In this document: positions 38,049 to 45,947 of the stretch, one piece after another
Layout: each line of letters starts with the position of its first letter
Position numbering within the stretch: position 1 is the first letter of the stretch
From: Rhodocyclaceae bacterium
GTDB lineage: Bacteria; Pseudomonadota; Gammaproteobacteria; Burkholderiales; UBA3065
Assembly (NCBI GenBank): GCA_018882975.1
Contig: VEQZ01000005.1
Span: forward strand, 1 to 45,975
DNA length: 45,975 nt
Reading direction: 5' to 3'
Program-made: the position numbers and the translations under genes
The notes under the pieces: generated by a model
Seen by the model: only the letters and a program-made list of their open reading frames with translations
Told to the model about the DNA's origin: nothing
The model's database searches: none

Positions 38049-38612
38049 TCAAGCGCCGGATTGCGCGCAGCCTCGGGCATGGCGCTGCGCCAGCCGCACA
38101 TAATGCGCCGCCAGCTGCGGGAAATAGGCAATCTCCTCCGCAGTGAGCGCTCGCATCAGCTTGGCCGGGCGGCCCATGTAGAGATGCCCGGACACCAGTA
38201 CCTTGCCTTCGGGCACCAGACTGCCGGCGCCCACGATCACATGCGTCTGCACTTCGGCGTGGTCCATGATGACGCTGCCCATGCCCACCAGCACCTCGTC
38301 CTGCAGGGTGCAGCCGTGGAGGATGCACTGGTGGCCCACCGATACCCGTTCGCCGATGATCAGCTGCGCGCCGTCGGGCTTGCGCGGCGGGTTGGGCGTG
38401 CTCACATGGAGCATGCAGAGGTCCTGGACATTGCTGCCGGCGCCGATGCGGATGCGGTTGACATCGGCGCGGATCACCGTGTTGCACCAGATCGACACCT
38501 CGGCGCCGATCTCGACGTCGCCGATGACCACGGCGCTGGCATCGATCCAGGCGCTGGTGGCGATGCGCGGCGTGTGCTGCTCGAATGGCCGGACGCGTGA
38601 GGCCGAACTCAT
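38049..38612 (-). CDS. Gamma-class carbonic anhydrase family protein
   Basis: A left-handed beta-helix hexapeptide-repeat protein of 187 residues, similar to YrdA/PaaY-type gamma carbonic anhydrases. The zinc histidines appear in CMLHVSTPN and VGHQCILHGC, and hexapeptide turns run through IGDVEIGAEVSIW and VIVGAGSLVPEGKVLVSG. A C-terminal helix follows. Whether it hydrates CO2 or has another role is not settled for this subfamily. The start at 38612 has GAGG four to five bases upstream. Confidence 0.9.
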   Translation of the reverse strand: MSSASRVRPFEQHTPRIATSAWIDASAVVIGDVEIGAEVSIWCNTVIRADVNRIRIGAGSNVQDLCMLHVSTPNPPRKPDGAQLIIGERVSVGHQCILHGCTLQDEVLVGMGSVIMDHAEVQTHVIVGAGSLVPEGKVLVSGHLYMGRPAKLMRALTAEEIAYFPQLAAHYVRLAQRHARGCAQSGA

Positions 38613-38645
38613 GAATCCTCGCAGGGGCGGCTGAAAGCCGGCCAG

Positions 38646-38651
38646 TATAAT
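38646..38651 (+). promoter_or_regulatory. Candidate -10 element for prlC
   Basis: TATAAT, a perfect -10 match, sits in the 166-bp gap between the divergent carbonic anhydrase and prlC genes, 128 bp before the prlC start. No good -35 accompanies it. On the other strand the same spot reads TATACT, 32 bases before the carbonic anhydrase ATG, so it could serve that gene instead. Confidence 0.35.
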
Positions 38652-38778
38652 TGCGCAATGCAGCAAATCTGCCCCCGGAACATGTCGCGGCCGACTGGTT
38701 CCAAGAGGCAGACTTATCCACCGCCCGCGGCCTCCGCCGGCGTCAGGCATTGCCGGCACACACCTTGACGGAAAACCC

Positions 38779-40812
38779 ATGAGCCAGACCGACAGCAACC
38801 CACTCCGCCACCCCCGCGGCTTGCCCGCCTTTGACTGCATCAGCCATGAGCATGTGGTGCCGGCCATCGAGGCGCTGCTCGACGACGCGCGCGCCGCGGT
38901 GGAACGTGCAGCCAAGGTGGAGTCGCCGACCTGGCAGAACCTAGTCGAGCCGATGGAAGAGGCGCTCGAGCGGCTCGGCCGCAGCTGGGGCGTGGTCGCC
39001 CACCTCAACGCGGTGATGAACAGCCCCGAGCTGCGTGAGGCCTACAACGCCGTGCTGCCCAAGGTCAGCGCGTTCTACGCCAGCCTCGGTCAGGACGAGC
39101 GCTTGCACCAGCGCTACAAGGCCATGCGCGAGGGCCCCGAATGGACGCGCCTGACCGGCCCGCGCCGCAAGATCCTCGAGAACGAGTTGCGCGACTTCCG
39201 CTTGGGCGGCGCCGAGCTGCCGGCCGACCAGAAGGCGCGCTTTGCCGCCATTCAGGAAGAGTTGGCCAGTCTCTCGGCCAAGTTCGAGGAGAACTTGCTC
39301 GACGCCACCAACGACTATGGCTGGTTCACCGAGGATGCGGTGGCGCTGGCTGGTCTGCCGGACGATGTGGTCAGTACCGCGCGTGCCGCCGCCGAGCGCG
39401 ATGGCAAGCCGGGCTACAAGATCACGCTGCACGCGCCGTCCTACTTGCCCGTGATGCAGTACGCGGACAACCGTGAATTGCGTGCCGAGGTCTACCGCGC
39501 CTATGCCACCCGCGCCAGCGAGTTCGGCAAGCCGGAGTGGGACAACACCGACCTCATCCGCCGCATCGTCGAGTTGCGCCACGAAGAAGCGCAGTTGCTC
39601 GGCTTTTCCAACTACGCCGAGGTCTCGCTCGAGCCGAAGATGGCCGAGAGTCCGGCCCAGGTGGCCGGCTTCCTGCGCGACCTTGCCGCGCGTGCCAAGC
39701 CCTACGGCGAGCGCGACATGGTCGAGTTGCGCGAGTTTGCCGCCACGACGCTGGGAATCGACGTGCTCGAGGCCTGGGACGTGGCCTACGCCGCCGAGAA
39801 GTTGCGCGTCGCGCGCTACGCCTTCTCCGATCAGGAGGTGAAGCAGTACTTCCCCGAGCACAAGGTGCTCGAGGGGCTGTTCGGCGTCATCGAAGGGCTC
39901 TACGGCTTGTTCGTGATGCCCGACACCGCGCCGCTGTGGCACCCCGACGTGCGCTTCTACAAGCTCACCGACCGCGACGGCGCCTTGGTAGGCCAGTTCT
40001 ACCTCGACCTCTACGCGCGGCCGTCCAAGCGCGGTGGCGCCTGGATGGACGACGCCATCTCGCGGCGTCGCGCCGGCCCCGGCATCCAGACGCCGGTGAC
40101 CTACCTCACTTGCAACTTCTCCGGGCCGGTGGATGGCAAGCCGGCGCTGTTCACGCACGACGAAGTCACCACCCTGTTCCACGAGTTCGGACACGGCTTG
40201 CACCACTTGTTGACGCAGATCGAGGACCTCGGCGTGTCGGGCATCCACGGCGTCGAGTGGGACGCGGTCGAGCTGCCCAGCCAGTTCATGGAGAACTTCT
40301 GCTGGGAGTGGGGTGTGCTGCAGGGCATGACGGCCCATGTGGAGACCGGCGAGCCGCTGCCGCGCGCGCTCTACGACAAGATGGTCGCCGCCAAGAATTT
40401 CCAGAGCGGCATGATGACCTTGCGCCAGATCGAGTTCGCGCTGTTCGACATGCAGATCCATGGCGAGCCGCCGGGGCGCAGTGCCATGGACATCCTGCGC
40501 GAGGTGCGCGCCGAGGTGGCGGTGATGCATCCGCCCGAGTTCAACCGCTTCCCGAACAATTTCGGCCATGTCTTTGCCGGTGGCTATGCGGCGGGCTATT
40601 ACAGCTACAAGTGGGCGGAGGTGCTGTCGGCCGATGCCTACGCCGCCTTCGAGGAGGCTGGCGGTCTCAACGCCGAGGTCGGCCAGCGCTTCTGGCGCGA
40701 GATTCTGGCGGTGGGCGGCTCACGCCCGGCCATCGAGTCGTTCAAGGCTTTCCGTGGCCGTGAACCGAGCTTGGAGCCCTTGTTGCGCCACAGCGGGATG
40801 ACGGGTGCGTGA
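38779..40812 (+). CDS. prlC: Oligopeptidase A (M3 family)
   Basis: A cytoplasmic zinc endopeptidase that degrades signal peptides and other oligopeptides. The 677-residue product has the catalytic motif HEFGH (H468, E469, H472 in TLFHEFGHGLHH) with the third zinc ligand Glu in GVEWDAVELPSQF. It also has the M3 segments SRRRAGPGIQTPVTYL and FAGGYAAGYYSYKWAEVLSAD. Length matches E. coli PrlC (~680). xthA follows after 51 bp. Confidence 0.97.
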   Translation: MSQTDSNPLRHPRGLPAFDCISHEHVVPAIEALLDDARAAVERAAKVESPTWQNLVEPMEEALERLGRSWGVVAHLNAVMNSPELREAYNAVLPKVSAFYASLGQDERLHQRYKAMREGPEWTRLTGPRRKILENELRDFRLGGAELPADQKARFAAIQEELASLSAKFEENLLDATNDYGWFTEDAVALAGLPDDVVSTARAAAERDGKPGYKITLHAPSYLPVMQYADNRELRAEVYRAYATRASEFGKPEWDNTDLIRRIVELRHEEAQLLGFSNYAEVSLEPKMAESPAQVAGFLRDLAARAKPYGERDMVELREFAATTLGIDVLEAWDVAYAAEKLRVARYAFSDQEVKQYFPEHKVLEGLFGVIEGLYGLFVMPDTAPLWHPDVRFYKLTDRDGALVGQFYLDLYARPSKRGGAWMDDAISRRRAGPGIQTPVTYLTCNFSGPVDGKPALFTHDEVTTLFHEFGHGLHHLLTQIEDLGVSGIHGVEWDAVELPSQFMENFCWEWGVLQGMTAHVETGEPLPRALYDKMVAAKNFQSGMMTLRQIEFALFDMQIHGEPPGRSAMDILREVRAEVAVMHPPEFNRFPNNFGHVFAGGYAAGYYSYKWAEVLSADAYAAFEEAGGLNAEVGQRFWREILAVGGSRPAIESFKAFRGREPSLEPLLRHSGMTGA

Positions 40813-40863
40813 GGGCGTCGGCATGATGGGCCGGAATGAGGGTCGCCACGCCGACGTGAAACC

Positions 40864-41643
40864 GTGAAACTCGCCGCCTGGAACGTCAACTCGCTCAAGG
40901 TCCGTCTCGACCAGGTGCTCGAATGGTTGGCGCAGCATCGGCCCGACGCACTGTGCCTGCAGGAGACCAAGCTCGAGGACGCCAATTTCCCGGCGGAGGC
41001 CTTTCGCGAGGCCGGCTGGCAGGTGGCCTACAGCGGCCAGAAGACCTACAACGGTGTCGCCATCGTCAGCCCGCATGCCATAGAGCGGGTGCAGACGGGC
41101 ATTCCGGGGTTCGCCGACGAGCAGAAGCGGCTGATCGCCGGCACGGTGAACGGCGTGCGCGTGGTCTGCGCGTACTTTCCCAATGGTCAGGCGGTCGGCA
41201 GCGACAAGTACGCCTACAAGCTGGCGTGGCTAGAGGCTCTGCACGAATGGCTCGCCGACGAAGTGAGCGCACACGCTCAACTGGCCCTGCTCGGTGACTA
41301 CAACATCGCCCCCGACGACCGCGACGTGCACGATCCGGCGCTGTGGGCGGGGCAGGTTTTGTGCTCCGAGCCGGAGCGTGAGGTCTTCCGGCGCCTCATC
41401 GCGCTCGGCCTCACCGACAGCTACCGCCTATTCGAGCAGCCGCCGGCCAGTTTCTCTTGGTGGGACTACCGGCAGGGCGGTTTCCGCCGCAACCTCGGGC
41501 TGCGCATCGACCACGTGTTGCTGAGTGCGCCGCTGGCGGCCCGCTGCACCGCTGCCGGCATCGACGTTGCACCGCGCCGCCACGAGCGGCCATCGGACCA
41601 CGCACCGGTATGGGCGGAGGTCGCACCGGCCGCCGTTGCCTGA
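40864..41643 (+). CDS. xthA: Exodeoxyribonuclease III
   Basis: An AP endonuclease and 3'-5' exonuclease of base excision repair. The 259-residue product starts [15 protein letters not shown] from a GTG, with motifs [10 protein letters not shown] (metal Glu), [30 protein letters not shown] and [21 protein letters not shown], and the catalytic His in RPSDHAPVW near the C-terminus. Length is typical. It lies just downstream of prlC and is convergent with the next gene. Confidence 0.97.
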   Translation: MKLAAWNVNSLKVRLDQVLEWLAQHRPDALCLQETKLEDANFPAEAFREAGWQVAYSGQKTYNGVAIVSPHAIERVQTGIPGFADEQKRLIAGTVNGVRVVCAYFPNGQAVGSDKYAYKLAWLEALHEWLADEVSAHAQLALLGDYNIAPDDRDVHDPALWAGQVLCSEPEREVFRRLIALGLTDSYRLFEQPPASFSWWDYRQGGFRRNLGLRIDHVLLSAPLAARCTAAGIDVAPRRHERPSDHAPVWAEVAPAAVA

Positions 41644-41649
41644 CGGCGC

Positions 41650-42414
41650 TTAGAAGAACGCGTACTCCAGTTGCGCCCGTAGGGTCTGCTCGGGTGCGCC
41701 CGGCGACACGCCGAACAGCCAGCCGGCGTTGTAGCGGAAGTAGCTTTGGCCGCTGAGCGGGATCTTGCCGAAGATCGCCGGGCCCACGCGGTGGCTCTGC
41801 TCCCGCCCCGGCGCCCAGTTGCCCCAGGTGCCACCCGAATCGCCCAGCGCCTGCACACCGAACTCGAACTCGCGCCGGTAGCGGTACTTCGCCTGCAACT
41901 GGTAGAGGAATTCGTTGACGCCGGTCTCGTCGGAGTCGAAGTGGCTCTTGACCAGCAGATTGGCGTTGAGCTGGATCTTGCTGCTGAGGTCGGTCTGGAA
42001 CAGCGGGCCCCATTTGACCTCCCAGCCGGATTTGGGGCCCTTGGGCTTCTCGATCTCAAGCAGAAAGCCGGCTTCGAACGGGTACTTGCCGCGCTCTGTG
42101 AACTGGAACTTGTTCTCCCACTCGACTGCGTCATAAAAAGTGCCATCCGGCGACTGGTTCTTGGCCACCACGTAGACTTCGGTGAACCACCAGCGGTTGA
42201 CGCCGATGCCGTAGCCCAGGGTGGTCACTGACTCTCGCGGCTCGCCATCCTTGCCGCGAGCGGTGCCGAGCTTCATGTCGATCTCGCGTTCGCCTTCTTC
42301 CACCAGCGGCGAGTAGATGTAGTCTGCCGGGCCGGCCAGGGCAGTGGCTGGCGCAAGGCCGAACAGCGGGCAAAGGAAGAGCTTCGCGGCCGTGAACCGC
42401 AATGGCGTTTTCAT
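41650..42414 (-). CDS. Predicted outer-membrane beta-barrel protein of the FTR1/cupredoxin operon
   Basis: A 254-residue protein with a signal peptide (~1-27, cleavage near ATALAG). Its body has alternating polar and aromatic strands (VNRWWFTEVYVVAK, EWENKFQFTE, QLQAKYRYRREFEFGVQAL). It ends in LRAQLEYAFF, a C-terminal aromatic residue typical of outer-membrane barrels. I do not recognise a named family. It lies 61 bp downstream of the FTR1 permease gene with its own GAGG ribosome site, so an outer-membrane role in the same metal uptake system is plausible but inferred. Confidence 0.7.
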   Translation of the reverse strand: MKTPLRFTAAKLFLCPLFGLAPATALAGPADYIYSPLVEEGEREIDMKLGTARGKDGEPRESVTTLGYGIGVNRWWFTEVYVVAKNQSPDGTFYDAVEWENKFQFTERGKYPFEAGFLLEIEKPKGPKSGWEVKWGPLFQTDLSSKIQLNANLLVKSHFDSDETGVNEFLYQLQAKYRYRREFEFGVQALGDSGGTWGNWAPGREQSHRVGPAIFGKIPLSGQSYFRYNAGWLFGVSPGAPEQTLRAQLEYAFF

Positions 42415-42475
42415 GTGGATCCTCGGTAAGGTATCTAAAAGATGCGCCGGACTTGCCCGGCGAGGCGCGCCGGGG

Positions 42476-43303
42476 TCAGCGCGCCGGCACTGCAGGTGGG
42501 GCCATGCGCCGCACGGCTTCCATCGCCAGCAGCACCGCCGCCAGCATCAGCGCATAGAACAGCACCTCGATGCCGGACGGCATGGCGCGGTAGCCGACCA
42601 CGGCGTTGAGCGTACGGCCGATCACTGAAGCGTCAGGCAGCAGTGCGGAGAGGTCCCACAGCGGATCGGCCAGGCTCGGCAGAAGGTCGGCCTGAGAGAG
42701 AAAGCGCGCGCCTTGGCTGGCCATCTGCGCCGCGAGCAGCGCGATCAGGCCGTTGGTGACGGCAAAAAAGGCCTTCATCGGCAGGCGCACCGCACCCGCG
42801 TAGAGGATGTAGCCGGCCAAGGCCCCGGCCGCAAGGCCCGCAATGCCGCCCGCCGCGACCTCGAGCGGGCTCTGCTCGCCACCGGCAAGCAGGCCGTAGA
42901 GGAAGAGCACGGTTTCCGCACCTTCGCGCAGTACCGCCAGGGCGATGACCGCACCCAGTGCCGAGAAAGCGGCCGCGCCGCTGGCGACGGCTTGGCCGAC
43001 GCTGCGTGCCGACTGCGCCAGTTCCCGGCCGTGGCGCGACATCCAGACGCAGTGCCAAGCGAGCATGCCGGCGGCGAGCAGCACTACACCGGCGTTGAAC
43101 AGTTCCTGGCCATAGCCCTCGGCGAGTCCGGCGATCCAGTCGGCGCCCGCCGCGACCACCAGCGAGCCGGCCAGCCCGGCCAGTACGCTGCCGGTGATCC
43201 AGCGACCGCGTCCGGCCAATCCTCGCGTCGCAGCGGCGATGATGCCGATGATGAGCGCCGCCTCGAGGCACTCCCGAAACACAATGATCGCCGAATTGAG
43301 CAT
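42476..43303 (-). CDS. FTR1 family iron permease
   Basis: A polytopic inner-membrane permease of the FTR1/EfeU family, 275 residues and about seven helices. It has both iron-binding RExxE motifs: R10-ECLE (in VFRECLEAALIIG) and R126-EGAE (in LREGAETVLFL). The first motif has Cys in place of the common Gly. The gene is two bases downstream of the cupredoxin gene and upstream of the barrel gene. In bacteria FTR1 works with periplasmic proteins to import iron. There is no EfeO or EfeB here. Confidence 0.93.
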   Translation of the reverse strand: MLNSAIIVFRECLEAALIIGIIAAATRGLAGRGRWITGSVLAGLAGSLVVAAGADWIAGLAEGYGQELFNAGVVLLAAGMLAWHCVWMSRHGRELAQSARSVGQAVASGAAAFSALGAVIALAVLREGAETVLFLYGLLAGGEQSPLEVAAGGIAGLAAGALAGYILYAGAVRLPMKAFFAVTNGLIALLAAQMASQGARFLSQADLLPSLADPLWDLSALLPDASVIGRTLNAVVGYRAMPSGIEVLFYALMLAAVLLAMEAVRRMAPPAVPAR

Positions 43304-43305
43304 AT

Positions 43306-43638
43306 CTACTCCGCAATGACCACGCCGCGTGCGGTCTTCTCGTTGAATTCGCCAAAGAACGGATAACGCCCCGGCTTGAGCGGGCCGATGAAGATGGTCA
43401 CGGTTTTGCCGGCCGGAATCAGCTTCTCGCGGTTCATCTCGTGGCTTTCGAACTCTTCTGGCGTGTTGTCGTGGTTGGTCACCACCAGTTTGACCTTCTG
43501 GCCGGCCGGGACTTTGACCTCGGCAGGCTCGAAACGGTGCTCGCGAATGGACAGCGCGACTTCCGGGTTGTTCGCAAATGCCGGTGTAGCAGCAAGGCTG
43601 GCGAGGACGCAGAGCAGGGCGGTGACGGGCAGCTTCAT
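43306..43638 (-). CDS. Periplasmic cupredoxin-domain protein
   Basis: A 110-residue protein with a signal peptide (~1-22, TPAFA) and a single cupredoxin-like fold. The segments FEPAEVKVPAGQKVKLVVTNHD, EEFESHEMNREK and PGRYPFFGEF resemble the EfeO N-terminal/cupredoxin_1 family found with FTR1 permeases. The cysteine ligand of blue copper proteins is absent; His and Met are present in FESHEM. It may oxidise or bind iron or copper for the adjacent permease. It is first in the operon, behind the promoter at 43674-43702. Confidence 0.9.
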   Translation of the reverse strand: MKLPVTALLCVLASLAATPAFANNPEVALSIREHRFEPAEVKVPAGQKVKLVVTNHDNTPEEFESHEMNREKLIPAGKTVTIFIGPLKPGRYPFFGEFNEKTARGVVIAE

Positions 43639-43673
43639 GGCAAGAAAGTTCGCAAGCGTGTTGTGATGACTAA

Positions 43674-43702
43674 ATAGTAGTCATTCTCATTTCGGAAGTC
43701 AA
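43674..43702 (-). promoter_or_regulatory. Sigma-70 promoter with Fur-like box for the cupredoxin-FTR1-barrel operon
   Basis: On the minus strand: TTGACT (43702-43697), exactly 17 bp, TACTAT (43679-43674). These are strong -35 and -10 matches, 35 bp before the cupredoxin ATG. The spacer contains AAATGAGAATGACT, close to half of a Fur box (AATGAGAATGATTCTC-type). The operon's predicted iron role supports Fur control. The rest of the 43639-43850 gap is GC-rich with a hairpin near 43770-43797 and no gene. Confidence 0.65.
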
Positions 43703-43850
43703 GTGGGTGTCGCTAGCGAGGCGCGCGGCCCGGGAACGGTGGACGAGGGTGGGTGTGCCCGAGGCAGCGCCGCCTGCCGTTCGGCGGCGCCGAGGCTCGT
43801 AGTTTGGCTTGGGGGGTGATCGGCCGATACCGCCGACCCGCGCACCAGGC

Positions 43851-44405
43851 TCAGCCGGCGCGGACGTTGGTCCAGGTCGGCAAGCCTCGTTGCAGGGCAC
43901 GGATCTGCCGGGCCTGTCGCGCCCAATCGGGCTGATGGCGCGTGACCTCGTCCCAGAAGGCGCGCGAATGGTTCATGTGCAAGGTATGGCAGAGCTCGTG
44001 GACCAGCACATAACGCACCGCGTCGGGCGGCAGCATGAGCAGCTTGGCATTGAGGCTGATGGTGCCGCGGCTGCTGCAGCTGCCCCAGCGGCTGCGCTGC
44101 AGGCGCACGCTCACGCGCTGGTAGCGATGGCCAGTGTCCTTGGCGACCAGCGCCAGCCAGTCGGGCAGGTGTCGCCGCGCCTCAAGCTTGAGCCAGTGCT
44201 GCAGCCCGCCGATGGCGTCGAGCGCGCGCGGGTGGCCCAGGGCGACACGGCTGCGCAGGCGCGAGATCTCGAGGCCGGGCGCGGCGCCCGGGCGCCAGTC
44301 GACCTCCCAGGCGCTGTCAATGGCCGGCAAGTCGATGCGCTGCGGCAGCAGACGCGCGCTTGCATCCTGCACGCCGGCGCGGACGATCCAGTCGAACATG
44401 CCCAT
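43851..44405 (-). CDS. YgjP-like metallopeptidase domain protein (M48/DUF45)
   Basis: A 184-residue protein with the zinc-peptidase motif HELCH (H136, E137 and H140 in LVHELCHTLHMNHS) and a third ligand H146 before the conserved RAFW. RWGSCSSRGTISLN is the DUF45 signature. Homologues (YgjP) are sometimes linked to restriction systems, but none is here. The ATG overlaps the moaE stop by one base, so it is the last gene of the molybdopterin group by position only. Confidence 0.9.
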   Translation of the reverse strand: MGMFDWIVRAGVQDASARLLPQRIDLPAIDSAWEVDWRPGAAPGLEISRLRSRVALGHPRALDAIGGLQHWLKLEARRHLPDWLALVAKDTGHRYQRVSVRLQRSRWGSCSSRGTISLNAKLLMLPPDAVRYVLVHELCHTLHMNHSRAFWDEVTRHQPDWARQARQIRALQRGLPTWTNVRAG

Positions 44406-44989
44406 CAGCGCTGGCCTCCGGAGCCGCTTGGCCGTGCGGGTGCCTGACCGGCAGCTACCCCTCCTGCCGAATCCGGTACGGCAGGCGCGGGGCCGTGGTC
44501 CGCCGCGCCGGCGTCACCGTTGGCGCGCCAGCGCGCTGCCGCTTCGTCGTCGCTGTCGCGCGCCTCGACCCAGCGGCTGCCGGCAGGCGTGTCTTCCTTC
44601 TTCCAGAAAGGCGCGCGCGTCTTCAGGAAATCCATGATGAATTCGCACGCGGCAAACGCCTCGCCACGGTGGGCGGAGGCGGTGAGCACCAGCACGATCG
44701 CATCTCCGGGGGTGAGCCTGCCGACACGATGGACCACGGTGACCGCCTGCAGTGCCCAACGCTCGCGCGCGTCCGTGACGATTTCCACAAGTGCCGACTC
44801 GGTCATGCCCGGGTAGTGCTCGAGCGTCATGGCGCGCACCGGGTCGCCCTCGTTGGTGGAGCGCATCAGCCCGGTGAAGCTGGCGATGGCGCCGGTGGCG
44901 TGGCCGAGCGCGGCGATGCGCGCGTGCTCGGCGCCGATGTCGAAGGCCTCGGTCTGGACGCGGATGTGGTCAGCGGGGTGCACAGCCAT
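44405..44989 (-). CDS. moaE: Molybdopterin synthase catalytic subunit MoaE
   Basis: MoaE uses the MoaD thiocarboxylate to convert precursor Z into molybdopterin. The 194-residue product has FTGLMRSTNEGDPV, LEHYPGMTE, VHRVGRLTPGDAIVLV, SAHRGEAFAACEFIMD and the active-site lysines K123 and K130/K131 in FLKTRAPFWKKE. Normal MoaE ends near residue 150; a Ala/Pro/Gly-rich tail of ~45 residues follows here. It starts 6 bp after moaD. Confidence 0.96.
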   Translation of the reverse strand: MAVHPADHIRVQTEAFDIGAEHARIAALGHATGAIASFTGLMRSTNEGDPVRAMTLEHYPGMTESALVEIVTDARERWALQAVTVVHRVGRLTPGDAIVLVLTASAHRGEAFAACEFIMDFLKTRAPFWKKEDTPAGSRWVEARDSDDEAAARWRANGDAGAADHGPAPAVPDSAGGVAAGQAPARPSGSGGQR

Positions 44990-44995
44990 GCCGGT

Positions 44996-45247
44996 TCAGC
45001 CGCCGGTGACCGGCGGGAAGATGGCGACCTCGTCGGCATCGGCGAGCGGCGTGTCGGCGCCGGCGATGCGCTGGTTCACGGCAACGCGGAAGGCCCGTCC
45101 GGGCGCGAGTTCGGCCGCCCACGTGTCGCCGCGCGCGCGCAGCGCGTCGAGCAGGCCGGCGACGCTAGCCGGGGCGGGCAGCGCGGCGTGTTCGCGCTCG
45201 ACGCCGAAGGTCTCGCGCAGGCGGGCGAAGTAGAGGATCGTGGGCAT
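44996..45247 (-). CDS. moaD: Molybdopterin synthase sulfur carrier subunit MoaD
   Basis: An 83-residue ubiquitin-like protein ending in the required Gly-Gly (FPPVTGG), whose C-terminus is adenylated by MoeB and thiocarboxylated. It starts MPTILYFARLRETFG; VAVNQRIAGADTPLADADEVAIFPP is the family core (cited as a match). It is immediately upstream of moaE. A 136-bp gap separates it from mobB. Confidence 0.95.
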   Translation of the reverse strand: MPTILYFARLRETFGVEREHAALPAPASVAGLLDALRARGDTWAAELAPGRAFRVAVNQRIAGADTPLADADEVAIFPPVTGG

Positions 45248-45383
45248 GGGCAGTGTGCTGGGCTCGGCGAATGGTCGGTTCAGATCGATTCGGTTCGGGC
45301 GGGTGCGAGGGGTTGTCTGGCCGTTGCGGGCGGAGGGGCTTGGGGCCGTTGCCGCGCGGCGAGCGGTGTCGCGCCGTTGGCTC

Positions 45384-45947
45384 TCATGGCCCAGACGCCG
45401 CATGCGCGCCCGCGGCGTGGCGGTCGGCGTGCGCCACCACGAAGTCTGCCACCGCGACCGGGTCGTTGAGGTCGATCTGCGGCAGCGGCGAGGCCACCGG
45501 CGCATCGCTGGCGATGCCGACGATATGCGCATCCTGCGTGCTGAGCAGCGGGTGGCCGAGCGCCGGCCGGTGCACCTCAAGTTTCGGGATGGCATCGTGC
45601 TTGAAACCTTCGACCAGCACCAGATCGCAAGGTGAGAGGTGCGCCAGCAATGCGGCGAGACCGGGTTCGGGTTCGCTCCGCAGTTCGTGCATCAGCGCCC
45701 AACGCTTGCCGCCGCTCACCAGCACCTCGCTTGCGCCGGCCTCGCGGTGGCGGTGACTGTCCTTGCCCGGCTTGTCGATGTCGAAGTCGTGGTGCGCGTG
45801 CTTGACCAGCGAGACACGCAGACCGCGCGCGGTCAGCAGCGGGATGACGCGCTCGATGAGCGTGGTCTTGCCACTACCGGAGAAACCGGCAAAGCCGAAC
45901 ACCTTGAATTGACAGGTGACAGGGAATCGTTGAGTGAGCGGAGGCAT
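45384..45947 (-). CDS. mobB: Molybdopterin-guanine dinucleotide biosynthesis protein MobB
   Basis: MobB is a GTP-binding accessory factor of molybdenum cofactor maturation. The 187-residue product has P-loop GFSGSGKTTL (21-30), VSLVKHAHHDFDIDKPGKDS and the conserved H-R-E-AGASEVLV segment, and LVLVEGFKHDAIPKLEVHR. It starts at 45947, 28 bp from the window edge. A moeA gene often lies between mobB and moaD. Here the 136-bp gap (45248-45383) is too short for any. Confidence 0.95.
   Translation of the reverse strand: MPPLTQRFPVTCQFKVFGFAGFSGSGKTTLIERVIPLLTARGLRVSLVKHAHHDFDIDKPGKDSHRHREAGASEVLVSGGKRWALMHELRSEPEPGLAALLAHLSPCDLVLVEGFKHDAIPKLEVHRPALGHPLLSTQDAHIVGIASDAPVASPLPQIDLNDPVAVADFVVAHADRHAAGAHAASGP

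Noticed and set aside
38941-40569. 542-codon open frame opposite prlC
   Set aside because: Shadow of a complete M3 peptidase; no start signal or domain.
43851-45947. Restriction-modification or defence island around the YgjP-like gene
   Set aside because: YgjP homologues can accompany such systems, but neighbours here are molybdopterin and iron genes only.
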